A stretch of DNA of 64,000 bases, taken from positions 22,945 to 86,944 of the forward strand of contig JAFWLO010000005.1 of assembly GCA_017545595.1 (NCBI GenBank), given 5' to 3'. Position numbers and translations under genes: made by a program. Below are positions 8,601-17,196 of this stretch, piece by piece (positions within the stretch are counted from its first letter, which is position 1; each line of letters opens with the position of its first letter). The notes under the pieces were generated by a model. It was not told the DNA's origin and did not search any database. It saw nothing but the letters and a program-made list of their open reading frames with translations. The stretch comes from Candidatus Saccharimonadota bacterium. Lineage in GTDB: Bacteria; Patescibacteriota; Saccharimonadia; Saccharimonadales; Saccharimonadaceae.

Positions 8601-9493
8601 TAGTTACTCCCTCCTGTTGATAAAGACCTCGTCACTCTTCCGTCTCCTCTCACCGTAACAATTCCCTCGCTAATCTCAACTGGCTCAGTATAATAGGCCT
8701 TTGCTTTCGCGCTCAAATTCAACCTTCCTCCCGACCATTCCAAGCTCAATCCCTCAACATCAATATCTCTAATACTCTTCTCCAAATTCCTCAACACTCT
8801 AATTGCCGTTTCCGAAGAAGTCTGCATCGAAATAGAAATACTCGTCGCACCCAACCCCCCAAACGCGCTTTCCGCATCTCCTCCAGGCGTAATATTATCC
8901 GGCTCCCATCCAGAAACCTTAAATATCTTATCTATACTTGCCATAAGTGCAAGCTCATTCTTCGCCGCCGGAAGCGCATCCGGAATCGCCCTAAGCGCCG
9001 AACACATCGTATATATCTGATAATATTTTAACCTATCCTCCTCAGAAGTCGAATTTTCGTATCTTCGCATAAGCCTCTCATAACTTAACTTCTCTCCGGT
9101 CGACGAATCAACACAAACCGAAAGTCCATTTCTCGCAACCGACTCCAAATTCTCATTTTGTGCCATATTAATAAGTACATTCGCCCTTAAACTTCCGGAA
9201 ACGTCATCAACCGACACCTCGTCCGGCACACACCTCTCAAGTTCCTTCGCAGAATAAGTCTTTCCTCTTGGCTTTGTACATATTCCTATGTTCTTAATGG
9301 TATCATTATACCCATCAATTGCTTTATCCTTTTCGCTAATAATCGCCGCGTCAAACCTAATATACTTCAAAAAGTAAACAGCAATAACTAAACAAATACC
9401 AAGAACAAACGACGCAACAGCAACCGCCCCAAGCATCGTCTGCTGCGCCTTCCCAATTTTTAACTTCTTTAGCATATCATTTCCGTTTTTCAT
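8600..9493 (-). CDS. PilO-like pilus alignment protein
   Basis: 297 aa. It has a short cytoplasmic N-terminus, one membrane helix (about 20-43) and an extracytoplasmic domain whose C-terminal half (about 215-290) has the alternating pattern of a PilO/GspM ferredoxin-like fold. PilO assignment rests mainly on topology and on its place directly downstream of the PilN-like gene. Several cysteines (about 57, 69, 127 and 164) suggest a disulfide-stabilised surface domain. It overlaps the next gene by 1 nt. Confidence 0.6.
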   Translation of the reverse strand: MKNGNDMLKKLKIGKAQQTMLGAVAVASFVLGICLVIAVYFLKYIRFDAAIISEKDKAIDGYNDTIKNIGICTKPRGKTYSAKELERCVPDEVSVDDVSGSLRANVLINMAQNENLESVARNGLSVCVDSSTGEKLSYERLMRRYENSTSEEDRLKYYQIYTMCSALRAIPDALPAAKNELALMASIDKIFKVSGWEPDNITPGGDAESAFGGLGATSISISMQTSSETAIRVLRNLEKSIRDIDVEGLSLEWSGGRLNLSAKAKAYYTEPVEISEGIVTVRGDGRVTRSLSTGGSN

Positions 9494-9505
9494 ACTTCTC
9501 TCCTT

Positions 9506-10729
9506 TTATCTCCCCGAAGAACAAGCTGCATCCGATGGGTCGCAATCTTCTGCACGCTCTCCAAATATACTTTCGACCTGCAACAACGAATCCGTAACAT
9601 TTACCCTCCCCGAAGGCGCAATAGCAATCATATGTTTATTATTAAAATTAAATATCTCCGGATCGAAATAAATCCTTCCCGCAAACCTCAGCACCAAATC
9701 TCCCCCCTCTTGCCTACCGTTACTACTCTCCGTAACTTCAAAACCCTCTTCTGTCACATCGCAACTGTTATTAGTCACCCATTTCACAACATCTCTATTA
9801 TTACTCTCAGCCTGCACTCCAGAATACTCAATACATTCACTCACAAAATGCGGAATTCCTGTTATCGTCCCATCCAAATCCATCTTCGCTTGCTTATACC
9901 ACTCATCAAACTTCGGAGTTCGATAAATCTTAACGGTCTCACTACTTTGATTTTGACCTTCGCTTTGCTGTTCACCTTCACCCTGCTCCTCGCTACCTTC
10001 ATCCTGCTGTTCATCACTTGTACCTTCTTCGGCCTCATTTACAGCCTCTTCAACCTCTTCCTCACTAACACTTTCCTCGCTCTCCCCTCCACTCGGATCA
10101 CATCCCTTCACCCCCTTTGTCCAAATCGCATAAATAAGTTGCTCTCCATTCTTCCCCGATTCAGCATAAGGCACCCCCAAAGAATCCGTCTCGCTTATGC
10201 ACATCGTCGGAATTTCCTCCCCGTTCGAATCCACATATCTCCCATAATCATATTTTGTAAGTCCAATCTGTTTCACGAAAGATTCAAGCACGCGATAATC
10301 AATTCCGTCCGTCCCCGCTCCAGCGTTCGCCTGCCCTTCAATCCCCATTCTCGCCTCCGCCAAATCAAGCGTCGCCGAAGAAATCGTCACTGTATCCGCT
10401 CCAGTCGGAACAATCGACGCTAAAATAGTAAAAATTCTCGAAGAGAGCAACTTATCCGAAGAAAGCTCACTCACTCCAGAAAGCTGTCTTTTTATTGTCA
10501 AAAGCTCGTCAAGACTACTATATTCCCCAATCTTTTTCTCCATTAGCTCAAGACGATTATTCTGTGATGCAATCGTAATTTCCTGCCCCGCTCGAATCGC
10601 CCCAAGAAAAATCACAATCCCAATAGAAATCGCAGAAACAACAAAACACCCAAACAAAACAAAGTTCCTTTTTCTCTGCGCTTTAATAGTCTCAGCTTTT
10701 ACATCCGGAACAAGGTTAATCTCAAACAT
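9506..10729 (-). CDS. pilN: PilN-like pilus alignment protein
   Basis: 407 aa, about twice the usual PilN. It starts with the PilM-binding motif INLVP (residues 4-8), followed by one membrane helix (about 24-46) and a coiled-coil/ferredoxin-like segment with the typical LLTIKRQLSGV region. The rest is a long extracytoplasmic extension containing a low-complexity Glu/Gln/Ser stretch (about 215-270). It should bind cytoplasmic PilM through INLVP and PilO in the envelope. Its start overlaps the pilM stop by 1 nt. The extension is unlike standard PilN and may be a lineage-specific fusion. Confidence 0.8.
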   Translation of the reverse strand: MFEINLVPDVKAETIKAQRKRNFVLFGCFVVSAISIGIVIFLGAIRAGQEITIASQNNRLELMEKKIGEYSSLDELLTIKRQLSGVSELSSDKLLSSRIFTILASIVPTGADTVTISSATLDLAEARMGIEGQANAGAGTDGIDYRVLESFVKQIGLTKYDYGRYVDSNGEEIPTMCISETDSLGVPYAESGKNGEQLIYAIWTKGVKGCDPSGGESEESVSEEEVEEAVNEAEEGTSDEQQDEGSEEQGEGEQQSEGQNQSSETVKIYRTPKFDEWYKQAKMDLDGTITGIPHFVSECIEYSGVQAESNNRDVVKWVTNNSCDVTEEGFEVTESSNGRQEGGDLVLRFAGRIYFDPEIFNFNNKHMIAIAPSGRVNVTDSLLQVESIFGERAEDCDPSDAACSSGR

Positions 10730-11775
10730 TATTCATTACTCCTCTCCGCAAGCCCAATTGCAACCGCAAATTCATTCGCCACGCTAACAAGTTGATTTTG
10801 TTGCTCCGGAGAAACCCTAACCATCTGCCAAGGATTCCCTTGCATCGTCGGAACTTCAGTCTTCGCCTCAATATACTCCGCAATAAACGGAATAATTTCC
10901 GCAAAACCCGACAAGACAATCCCGCCAACCTTGACATTCGAATACTTCCCCTGGAAGAAAAGCGTAGATTTAGAAAGCTCACCCGCAAACGACTCAAGCG
11001 TCGCATCAAGCGCCCTAAAAACTTGCCCCTCAACCTTATCCTGCGCAAGCCCAAACTTCAAAATAAACTGTCTCGCCTGGTCTTCCCTAACAGAAAGCGA
11101 CGTAGAAACAGCTTTCACAAGCGACGTGAATCCTCCAGGAATCGAGCGCACAAGCCTCGGTGCTCCCCCATAAACAACCACCAAATCTGTTGCTCTCTCT
11201 CCAAGATCAACAATCATTCTCGCATCAACCGCCCCTACCGGGGTCAACGCTCTCGCCATCGCAAGCGGCTCCGGTTCCATCGCAATCACATTAAACCCCA
11301 TCGATTCATACAAAGACAAAGTCCTCTCCGCATACTGGTTCGAAGTCGAAGAAATCAAAACTTCCATCTTGTTCGGGTCGTTCGGACTCACCCCAAGCAA
11401 TCTATAATCTGCCTTCGCTTCATCAATCGCCATCGGAATATACTGCTCAAGAGAGTATTTAATTGTCTTCTCTAACTCTTTCGGATCCTGCGCATCAACT
11501 TCAACAATCGCCGTGAAAGTATTCCCCGCCGGAAGCCCAATCGCAACATTCTTCGTCTTAATCTGCGCTTTCGAAACAGCATCTTTCACAATATCCTGGA
11601 ATTTTTTCCTCCCAAGCTCCGAAGAATCTTGTATCGTCTTCTCATCAACAGAAACATACGCATATCTCTGAAGGCTCCAACCTTTCTGCGAATCCCCAGA
11701 AAGCTGCACAATCCTCACCGAGGTCGTTCCTACATCCATAGCGAAGAAATCGCCCACTCCTTTAAGCAGTTTCAT
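10729..11775 (-). CDS. pilM: Type IV pilus actin-like ATPase PilM
   Basis: 348 aa from the start preferred here. It has an actin/FtsA-like fold, with the phosphate-1 loop FFAMDVGTTSVRIVQL near the N-terminus, the phosphate-2 region MIVDLGERATDLVVVYGG and an adenosine motif IVLSGFAEIIP. In the cytoplasm it recruits PilN and coordinates the motors. An in-frame GTG/ATG lies 12 codons upstream, but a TATAAT box at 11783-11788 (complement) ends exactly 7 nt before the ATG at 11775. Family members also begin MKLLKG-like, so the shorter start is preferred. It is the first gene of the pilM-N-O-x-B-T-C-D operon. Confidence 0.93.
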   Translation of the reverse strand: MKLLKGVGDFFAMDVGTTSVRIVQLSGDSQKGWSLQRYAYVSVDEKTIQDSSELGRKKFQDIVKDAVSKAQIKTKNVAIGLPAGNTFTAIVEVDAQDPKELEKTIKYSLEQYIPMAIDEAKADYRLLGVSPNDPNKMEVLISSTSNQYAERTLSLYESMGFNVIAMEPEPLAMARALTPVGAVDARMIVDLGERATDLVVVYGGAPRLVRSIPGGFTSLVKAVSTSLSVREDQARQFILKFGLAQDKVEGQVFRALDATLESFAGELSKSTLFFQGKYSNVKVGGIVLSGFAEIIPFIAEYIEAKTEVPTMQGNPWQMVRVSPEQQNQLVSVANEFAVAIGLAERSNE

Positions 11776-11782
11776 ACGTCTA

Positions 11783-11788
11783 ATTATA
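11783..11788 (-). promoter_or_regulatory. -10 box of the pil operon
   Basis: TATAAT on the minus strand lies 7 nt before the pilM ATG. This implies a leaderless pil operon mRNA and sets the pilM start. Confidence 0.7.
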
Positions 11789-11891
11789 AACGCAAGCTTT
11801 TCAATTTGCAAGACTTAAAACCCAAATCGCCCGCCAAATCCCCTCCCTTAAACCCTAAATCAACCACCAAAAAAATCCCCCGACCATTTCC

Positions 11892-12584
11892 CTACCCCTC
11901 ATTTCTCAAACAATAAAACCTCTCCAAATTTCCCGTCTTTCCTCTGAGCGTATTATCCCTCTTCCCCTTAACAACAAACCCATTTTCCCTTAGCCATCGC
12001 TCGAACCTCTTTATAATTTCCCTCCTCACTTTTTCATTCTTCACCACCCCATTGTTTAGCTCATACTCCTCCGCTTCAAACTGAGGTTTGAGCATAACAA
12101 GATAGTCCGTATCTCTACGCGCTAGCCTCATTTTAGCATAAGCGAGAACTTTTGTCAAGCTTAAAAACGACACGTCAGCCAGAATAACGTCAAAACTCTC
12201 GTCCGTGCTAAACTCAAATATATCCGTCTTTTCATGTAGCTCCACTCTTTCATCAAACCTAAGTGGCGCCTTCATCTGTCTCGTCCCTTTTTCGACTGCA
12301 ACGACTTTCTTCGCTCCTCTTTCAAGCGCATATTCCGTAAATCCCCCCGTACTCGACCCTATATCAAGCACCGTCTTCCCCTTAAAATCAAAAGAGAAAG
12401 CTCGCGCCGCCCCCGCAAGCTTTTCCTCCGCTCTAGAAACAGGCACAAACCCCCGTCTCAGGCCCCTACGGGCTGTGTTGGCTCTGTTCGGCAAAACTCT
12501 AGAAACAGGCACAAACCCCCGTCTCAGGCTCCCGAAACGCCCCTTCCGCGTATCGCCTCCTAGATTGTGCCTACTTCTCGGCAT
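11892..12584 (-). CDS. TlyA/FtsJ-like rRNA methyltransferase lacking its S4 domain
   Basis: 230 aa. The methyltransferase core is clear: VSRAEEKLAGA (normally VSRGGxKL), the SAM loop VLDIGSSTGGFTEYALERGA, DVSFLSLTKVL and MLKPQFEAE. TlyA enzymes make 2'-O-methyl groups on rRNA. Normal TlyA begins with an S4 RNA-binding domain of about 60 aa. Here the first 50 residues contain no S4 motif but a duplicated RRGFVPVSR segment, caused by a 66-bp DNA tandem duplication. The ATG immediately follows the efp stop, so translation is coupled. The odd N-terminus suggests that a repeat insertion replaced the original one. Confidence 0.75.
   Translation of the reverse strand: MPRSRHNLGGDTRKGRFGSLRRGFVPVSRVLPNRANTARRGLRRGFVPVSRAEEKLAGAARAFSFDFKGKTVLDIGSSTGGFTEYALERGAKKVVAVEKGTRQMKAPLRFDERVELHEKTDIFEFSTDESFDVILADVSFLSLTKVLAYAKMRLARRDTDYLVMLKPQFEAEEYELNNGVVKNEKVRREIIKRFERWLRENGFVVKGKRDNTLRGKTGNLERFYCLRNEG
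12431..12529. repeat. 33-bp direct repeat, offset 66 bp, inside the tlyA-like gene
   Basis: Positions 12431-12463 and 12497-12529 are identical. The 66-bp offset equals 22 codons, so reading frame is kept and the protein segment GFVPVSR appears twice. Confidence 0.9.
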
Positions 12585-13145
12585 CTATTTTTTTCGCTCC
12601 CTATACGCATAAGTTTCCGTATCTATAGAAACGACATCCCCCTCTTTGATAAACGCCGGAACTTTCACAACGACCCCTGTCTCAAGCGTCGCATCCTTCA
12701 TGACCGAAGTTGACGTGTCTCCCTTGACAGCAGTCTCCGTATATGTTACTTTAAGCCAAATATTCTTCGGAAGCGTAAGATTGATTGGAGTTCCGTTATA
12801 AAACTGAATCTCCATCTCATCCCCATCTTTCATAAAATCTTTCATGTCCCCAACCATATCTGCGAGCAATTCGTATTGCTCGAAGCTTTCCGGGTCCATA
12901 AAATAGAATTTCTCATCATCCTTATAGAGATACTGAACCTTCCGCGTCGTCACCTCCGCCGGTTCAATTTTCTCCTGCCCTTTAAAGGTCTTCGGAAGAA
13001 GCGCCCCCGTAATCAAATTTTTAACCTTCACGTTAACAATCGACCCGCCTCTTCCCATAACCTTCTGAGAATATTCAACAACCTTATACGGCTGCCCGTC
13101 GAGCGTAATCAAAACATTTTTTTTCAAATCCGTCGGACCGTACAT
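12585..13145 (-). CDS. efp: Translation elongation factor P
   Basis: 186 aa, three beta-barrel domains, the standard length. It rescues ribosomes stalled on polyproline stretches. Family patterns include TFKGQEKIEPAEV and the C-terminal KVPAFIKEGDVVSIDTETYAYRER. The domain-I loop that reaches the peptidyl-transferase centre reads VMGRGGS, so the tip residue is Arg32 in place of the usual modified Lys34 (PGKG), and the loop is one residue shorter. It lies in the order rpsF-ssb-rpsR-efp-tlyA on the minus strand and is probably co-transcribed with those genes. Confidence 0.95.
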   Translation of the reverse strand: MYGPTDLKKNVLITLDGQPYKVVEYSQKVMGRGGSIVNVKVKNLITGALLPKTFKGQEKIEPAEVTTRKVQYLYKDDEKFYFMDPESFEQYELLADMVGDMKDFMKDGDEMEIQFYNGTPINLTLPKNIWLKVTYTETAVKGDTSTSVMKDATLETGVVVKVPAFIKEGDVVSIDTETYAYRERKK

Positions 13146-13155
13146 AGTTTCTCCT

Positions 13156-13353
13156 CTAGTTATTAGATATAAATGGCAGCAACGCTAGATGTCTCGCTCT
13201 TTTCACTGCCACCGCGAGTTGCCTCTGTTGCTTCGCGGACAATCCAGTCCTCGCGCCAGATTCAATTCTTCCATACGAATCTAAGAATTTTTGCAAGGTC
13301 TTGACGTCGCGATAATCAAAATACAAGTTCGCATCAACTTTGACTCTTCTCAT
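13156..13353 (-). CDS. rpsR: 30S ribosomal protein bS18
   Basis: 65 aa. The family signature is visible: [47 protein letters not shown]. It forms a heterodimer with bS6 on the 30S platform. It is the third gene of the rpsF-ssb-rpsR cluster and lies 22 nt from ssb. The N-terminus is short compared with the 75-aa E. coli protein. Confidence 0.97.
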   Translation of the reverse strand: MRRVKVDANLYFDYRDVKTLQKFLDSYGRIESGARTGLSAKQQRQLAVAVKRARHLALLPFISNN

Positions 13354-13375
13354 ATTTTTCCTTTTTTAACTTTAA

Positions 13376-13855
13376 TTAAAACGGAATCTCCGACAAATCA
13401 ATCGGTTCATCCCCCATATCATCTCCCGATTCCTGAGGAGCGTCGCCACCCTTACTTCCAGAATCATCTCCCGAGAATCCTCCCCCGTCATAACTCGAGC
13501 GATTCCCCCCATTTCTGTCATTCGCAGCCGACGTAAAGTTAAAATCTTCCACAACAATCTCAACCCGAGATCTCTTCTGTCCGCTGTTTTTATCTTCCCA
13601 AGTCCTCTGATCAAGTCGCCCAGAAACAAGCACCCCTGCTCCTTTCTTTGCATATTGCCCAATCATCTCCCCTAGCTTTCCCCAAGCTGAACAGTCGATG
13701 AAAGAAACAGATTCTTGCTGAGTTCCGCTAGAATCTCTAAACACCCTATTGACCGCAACCGAGAAAGAACAAACCGTCGCCCCGTTAGGAGTCGTTCGAA
13801 CTTCTGGATCTCTTGTTAAGTTTCCTGTGATAATAGCTTTACTAAAGCCACGCAT
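13376..13855 (-). CDS. ssb: Single-stranded DNA-binding protein
   Basis: 159 aa. An N-terminal OB-fold (about 1-105; GNLTRDPEVRTTPNGATVCSF begins the fold) is followed by a Gly/Ser/Asp-rich linker and an acidic tip ending DLSEIPF, the docking peptide for partner proteins. It coats ssDNA in replication and repair. It sits between rpsF and rpsR, the usual bacterial order. No second ssb is visible in the window. Confidence 0.96.
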   Translation of the reverse strand: MRGFSKAIITGNLTRDPEVRTTPNGATVCSFSVAVNRVFRDSSGTQQESVSFIDCSAWGKLGEMIGQYAKKGAGVLVSGRLDQRTWEDKNSGQKRSRVEIVVEDFNFTSAANDRNGGNRSSYDGGGFSGDDSGSKGGDAPQESGDDMGDEPIDLSEIPF

Positions 13856-13858
13856 TTT

Positions 13859-14230
13859 TTATTCCTCCTCTTGTGTTTCCGATTTTTCAGCAGCCGCTGC
13901 TCTGTTTGCTCGATATTCGCGCTTCTTTTCTTCCATCTTAATTCTGCGCTCATCTGTAACAACCAGAAGATAGCGGAGCACTTCGTCGGTGATGTTCATC
14001 ACGCTGGAAATTTTCGCAGGCGCAGTCGCCGGAAGCTCAACTTCCATATAATAATAAACAGCATATTCTTGACCTTTGATGGCATAAGCGAGTCTCTTCT
14101 TTCCCTCGTTTACTTCTTTCGTAACCTTGCCATCGTTTGTGCTGATAAGTTTTTTAACTTTCTCAACAACTTCGTCGAGATTCATCTCATAATCCGGATG
14201 AACCAAGAATGTGAGTTCGTAATTTTTCAT
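13859..14230 (-). CDS. rpsF: 30S ribosomal protein bS6
   Basis: 123 aa. It has the family core MKNYELTFLVHPDYE, the central VNEGKKRLAYAIKGQEYAVYYYMEVELPA and VMNITDEVLRYLLVV. The C-terminus is an Ala/Glu-rich tail. It binds bS18 and h23 of 16S rRNA. It is the first gene of the ribosomal cluster and lies 3 nt before ssb. A GC-rich hairpin just upstream may serve autoregulation. Confidence 0.97.
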   Translation of the reverse strand: MKNYELTFLVHPDYEMNLDEVVEKVKKLISTNDGKVTKEVNEGKKRLAYAIKGQEYAVYYYMEVELPATAPAKISSVMNITDEVLRYLLVVTDERRIKMEEKKREYRANRAAAAEKSETQEEE

Positions 14231-14254
14231 ACGCTCCTTTCTCCATTGGTTAAC

Positions 14255-14278
14255 GGGAACGCGGCTAATCCCGTTCCC
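14255..14278 (-). promoter_or_regulatory. Hairpin in the rpsF leader
   Basis: GGGAACG...CGTTCCC forms a 7-bp stem about 25-50 nt before the rpsF start, between the ftsK stop and rpsF. It is not followed by a T-run, so it is not a typical terminator. A leader structure, for instance for S6:S18 feedback, is a plausible inference. The diagnostic bulge of that motif is not obvious. Confidence 0.45.
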
Positions 14279-14302
14279 TGAGTTGATATCCCCTAAATTT
14301 TA

Positions 14303-16675
14303 TCACGTATTCGCCAGTTCGTCAAACTCCTCCAGGGATTTAATCAACATATCTCTCGGCCTATTCCCGTTCTGTGGCCCAATCACTCCAATCTCCTCAA
14401 ACCAAATCGCTAGTCCGCTCACAAACCCATGCCCCTTCCCGAGATAAGTCTGGAGCATCGCCGTAGAAAACTTCCCCTTACTGAGGCTAATTTCGACTGC
14501 CTTCCTCACCACCGGATCATTCGGGTCATATTTCCTCCCAAGATCCCCAATGCTTCCTCCGTCGCTCGGTCCCATTCCTTTAATCTGCACTGGCTGTGCC
14601 ACAACTTCCGGATTATACTCCGGCGCTCTCTGCGCTCTCAAATAATCCGTCAAATTCTTCACGTCCCCATTTCCCTTACTATCTTCATACGCCCACGCCC
14701 CCTGAATCCTCCTCGGCTTCCCCATCATCTGTGTCGTAAGCATCAGCATATCCCCCTTCCCAAGCAACTTTTCTGCCCCTCCCTGATCAAGCATAATCCT
14801 CGAGTCAATTTGACTCCCGACCGCAAAAGCAATCCTCCCCGGAACATTCGCCTTAATCAACCCCGTAATAACCTTAACTTCCGGCCTCTGCGTCGCAAGC
14901 ACAAGATGTATCCCGCTTGCCCTTCCTTTCTGCGCAATCCTCACGATGAGCATTTCGAGGTCTTTTCCCGCCATCATCATAAGATCCGCCATCTCGTCAA
15001 TCACTACAACAATATACGGCATCTTCCCTGCCGGTTCTACTTCCTCTCCGTCTTTCTTTTCCGTTACTTCGCTCGCGACCTTCTCATTGTAATCAACAAT
15101 ATTTTTCACCCTCTTCTCAGCCATAAGCGTATATCTCTTCTCCATCTCATTCACCGCCCATTTCATCGCCGAAAGCGCCTTTTCCGTATTAGAAATAATC
15201 GGCGTCAAAAGATGCGGAATTCCGTCATAAAGCGCCATCTCGACCTGCTTCGGATCCACAATAATCAACTTCAAATCACTCGGACTGTTTCTATAAAGTA
15301 GCGAACTAATCAGCGTATTCGTCATAACCGACTTCCCCGAACCAGTCGTCCCAGCGATAAGAAGATGTGGCATCTTCGCAAGGTCCGCAACGACCGCCTT
15401 CCCTGATATATCCTTCCCGACCGCAAATGTCAAAGGCTCTTTCGCCTTCTTCCATTCTTGACTCTCAATAATCCCTCTCATCATCACGCTCGCCGACTTC
15501 ACATTCGGAATTTCCACCCCAACACTCCTCGTCCCAGGGATCGGTGCCTCAATCCTAATCTTATCGACCGCCAGATTCAGCGCCAACTCCTTATCTCTCG
15601 CAAGAATTTTCGACAAATTAACTCCCGAAGGCGGTCTCATGGTATATTGCGTAACTCTCGGCCCAATGTTCGCCCCCTCCATCTCAACATCAATCCCAAA
15701 CTCTCCGAGTGTACTCTTAATAATAACGGCATTCTGCTGAATATTTCCCGCATCCGCCGGACTCTGTTTTTTCTCGAACAATTCAATTCCAGGAAACTTC
15801 CAATCGTCGTCTCGGGTACTAACCAGCGCCCCCTTGCTCTCTATTTTAATCTCAGTCCCCTTTGGCATTTCCGCCTTAACTTCAGATATTTTCCCGCTTA
15901 CTGCCGTCCCGTCTTTAATCGCTCCTCTCCTGAACAGCCCCAACTTCTTCTTCGGTTCTTCCTTCGATTTAACCCCCTCGTCCTCAATCGCGACCCCCTT
16001 GTTCACCTTAAATATCGACTTCTTCCCCTCCGTCTCTTCTTCTTTATCTTCATCAACCTCGCTAGCTCGCTCTTTCTTCCCAAGAGCATTCCTCATCCCG
16101 CTCACCATCGCAACCGGCGTCATCTGCAAAATAAACATCACACACACAAAAATTAAGACTATATAAACAAATATCGCCCCCTTCGCTCCAAACATCGGCA
16201 AAAATATCTCGTTCACCCACTCCCCAATCGCCCCTCCATGCGCCCCCTGCTGGCCATAAGTGGACACTCCGCTCATCCCCGACACAAACAAAATCAAAAA
16301 CACAGAAATCGCCCATAAAAACGGCGATAATCTGTTCCCCTCGCTCCTAAATATCTTAATCGCAAGATAAACAAACAAAAACGGCACAACATACATCGCA
16401 TTCCCGATAAGCGAGAACAAAATCTTATAAATCTCAGTCTTTTCCCCAGAAAAATTAGAAACAAGTGTAACGACCGTAACGACCCCGAGCCCTAAAAGAA
16501 GCACAGCAAAAATCTGCTGAGAAAAACCTCCAGGAAGTTCTTGCTTCTGAGTTTTTCTGCTTGTCGTCCTGCGCCTAGTCGTCGAGCTCTTTCCTCTGCT
16601 CGAACTTCTGCTCGAGCTTCTCCCTCCCGAACTTCTGCTCCCACTTCTAGAACTAGATTTCTTCTTCGTCACCAT
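14303..16675 (-). CDS. ftsK: DNA translocase FtsK/SpoIIIE
   Basis: 790 aa. A Ser/Arg/Lys-rich N-terminus (1-45) is followed by four membrane helices (about 50-190), a variable linker (200-300) and the RecA-like motor, with Walker A GTTGSGKS, YIVVVIDEMADLMM and LATQRPEVKVITGLIKANVP. The C-terminal winged-helix gamma domain (from about 725) reads KFSTAMLQTYLGKG. It pumps chromosomes through the septum and activates Xer recombination. The start is set by a TATAAT box (16683-16688, complement) exactly 7 nt before the ATG of MVTKKKS. An upstream in-frame start would overlap this box. Confidence 0.95.
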   Translation of the reverse strand: MVTKKKSSSRSGSRSSGGRSSSRSSSRGKSSTTRRRTTSRKTQKQELPGGFSQQIFAVLLLGLGVVTVVTLVSNFSGEKTEIYKILFSLIGNAMYVVPFLFVYLAIKIFRSEGNRLSPFLWAISVFLILFVSGMSGVSTYGQQGAHGGAIGEWVNEIFLPMFGAKGAIFVYIVLIFVCVMFILQMTPVAMVSGMRNALGKKERASEVDEDKEEETEGKKSIFKVNKGVAIEDEGVKSKEEPKKKLGLFRRGAIKDGTAVSGKISEVKAEMPKGTEIKIESKGALVSTRDDDWKFPGIELFEKKQSPADAGNIQQNAVIIKSTLGEFGIDVEMEGANIGPRVTQYTMRPPSGVNLSKILARDKELALNLAVDKIRIEAPIPGTRSVGVEIPNVKSASVMMRGIIESQEWKKAKEPLTFAVGKDISGKAVVADLAKMPHLLIAGTTGSGKSVMTNTLISSLLYRNSPSDLKLIIVDPKQVEMALYDGIPHLLTPIISNTEKALSAMKWAVNEMEKRYTLMAEKRVKNIVDYNEKVASEVTEKKDGEEVEPAGKMPYIVVVIDEMADLMMMAGKDLEMLIVRIAQKGRASGIHLVLATQRPEVKVITGLIKANVPGRIAFAVGSQIDSRIMLDQGGAEKLLGKGDMLMLTTQMMGKPRRIQGAWAYEDSKGNGDVKNLTDYLRAQRAPEYNPEVVAQPVQIKGMGPSDGGSIGDLGRKYDPNDPVVRKAVEISLSKGKFSTAMLQTYLGKGHGFVSGLAIWFEEIGVIGPQNGNRPRDMLIKSLEEFDELANT

Positions 16676-16748
16676 AAAAATTATTATAACCATAAAAATA
16701 AAAATTGCAAGCTTTTAGGGGTATTTTTCCGCCCTTCCCTGTAGAAAA

Positions 16749-16773
16749 AGAAAAAGGCCGCAATATTGCGGCC
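16749..16773 (-). terminator. Strong terminator of the 57-aa peptide gene
   Basis: The perfect inverted repeat GGCCGCAATATTGCGGCC (16756-16773) is followed on the minus strand by a T5-C-T5 run. It would end transcripts from the small gene at 16862-17035. Confidence 0.8.
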
Positions 16774-16861
16774 AAAAAATGCAAGGCTCTCGATGTTTGG
16801 ATTTTTGATTGTAGATGATTCTATTTACTAGTTTCGACTAACCGGTCTATCCACCGATATT

Positions 16862-17035
16862 TCACATCAAAAGATGGTTGTTAGTAATTACATATTTTGC
16901 TTCTACGCTCCTCCTTGCCTCTTCCGAGGTAAATGTCTCGCTGTTATAGCCTTCATCTTTGACTTTTCTAACCCCCTCTACGACCAAGACTAAACCCCAG
17001 ATTATAAAGATACCAAGAGAAACCAATCCGAACAT
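16862..17035 (-). CDS. 57-aa single-pass membrane peptide, unknown function
   Basis: A small gene I cannot assign to a family. It encodes an N-terminal hydrophobic helix (MFGLVSLGIFIIWGLVLVV) followed by a charged tail of about 38 residues (EGVRKVKDEGYNSET...). Support for a real gene is contextual. An extended -10 box (tgtgatataat on the complement, 17084-17089) lies upstream, a GGGAGGG Shine-Dalgarno sequence about 6 nt before the ATG, and a strong terminator about 90 nt after the stop. It lies between ftsK and the prepilin-like gene, all on the same strand. Confidence 0.65.
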   Translation of the reverse strand: MFGLVSLGIFIIWGLVLVVEGVRKVKDEGYNSETFTSEEARRSVEAKYVITNNHLLM

Positions 17036-17196
17036 ATATTCCCTCCCATGTCCAAATGTTAAACAACGACAGCCTATCTTCTCATTATATCACACTTTTG
17101 CTTTTTTGTAAAGCTTTTTCTTATTTTTCCCAATTCTACCTCCGTAAAATCAAGTATGAGATTTGCTCCTTTACCCCACCATTTCTCTGTTCTGCC

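Noticed and set aside
9632..10423. 263-aa plus-strand ORF opposite the pilN-like gene
   Set aside because: It is a low-complexity Leu/Ile/Arg/His-rich shadow of the minus-strand gene, with no start signals.
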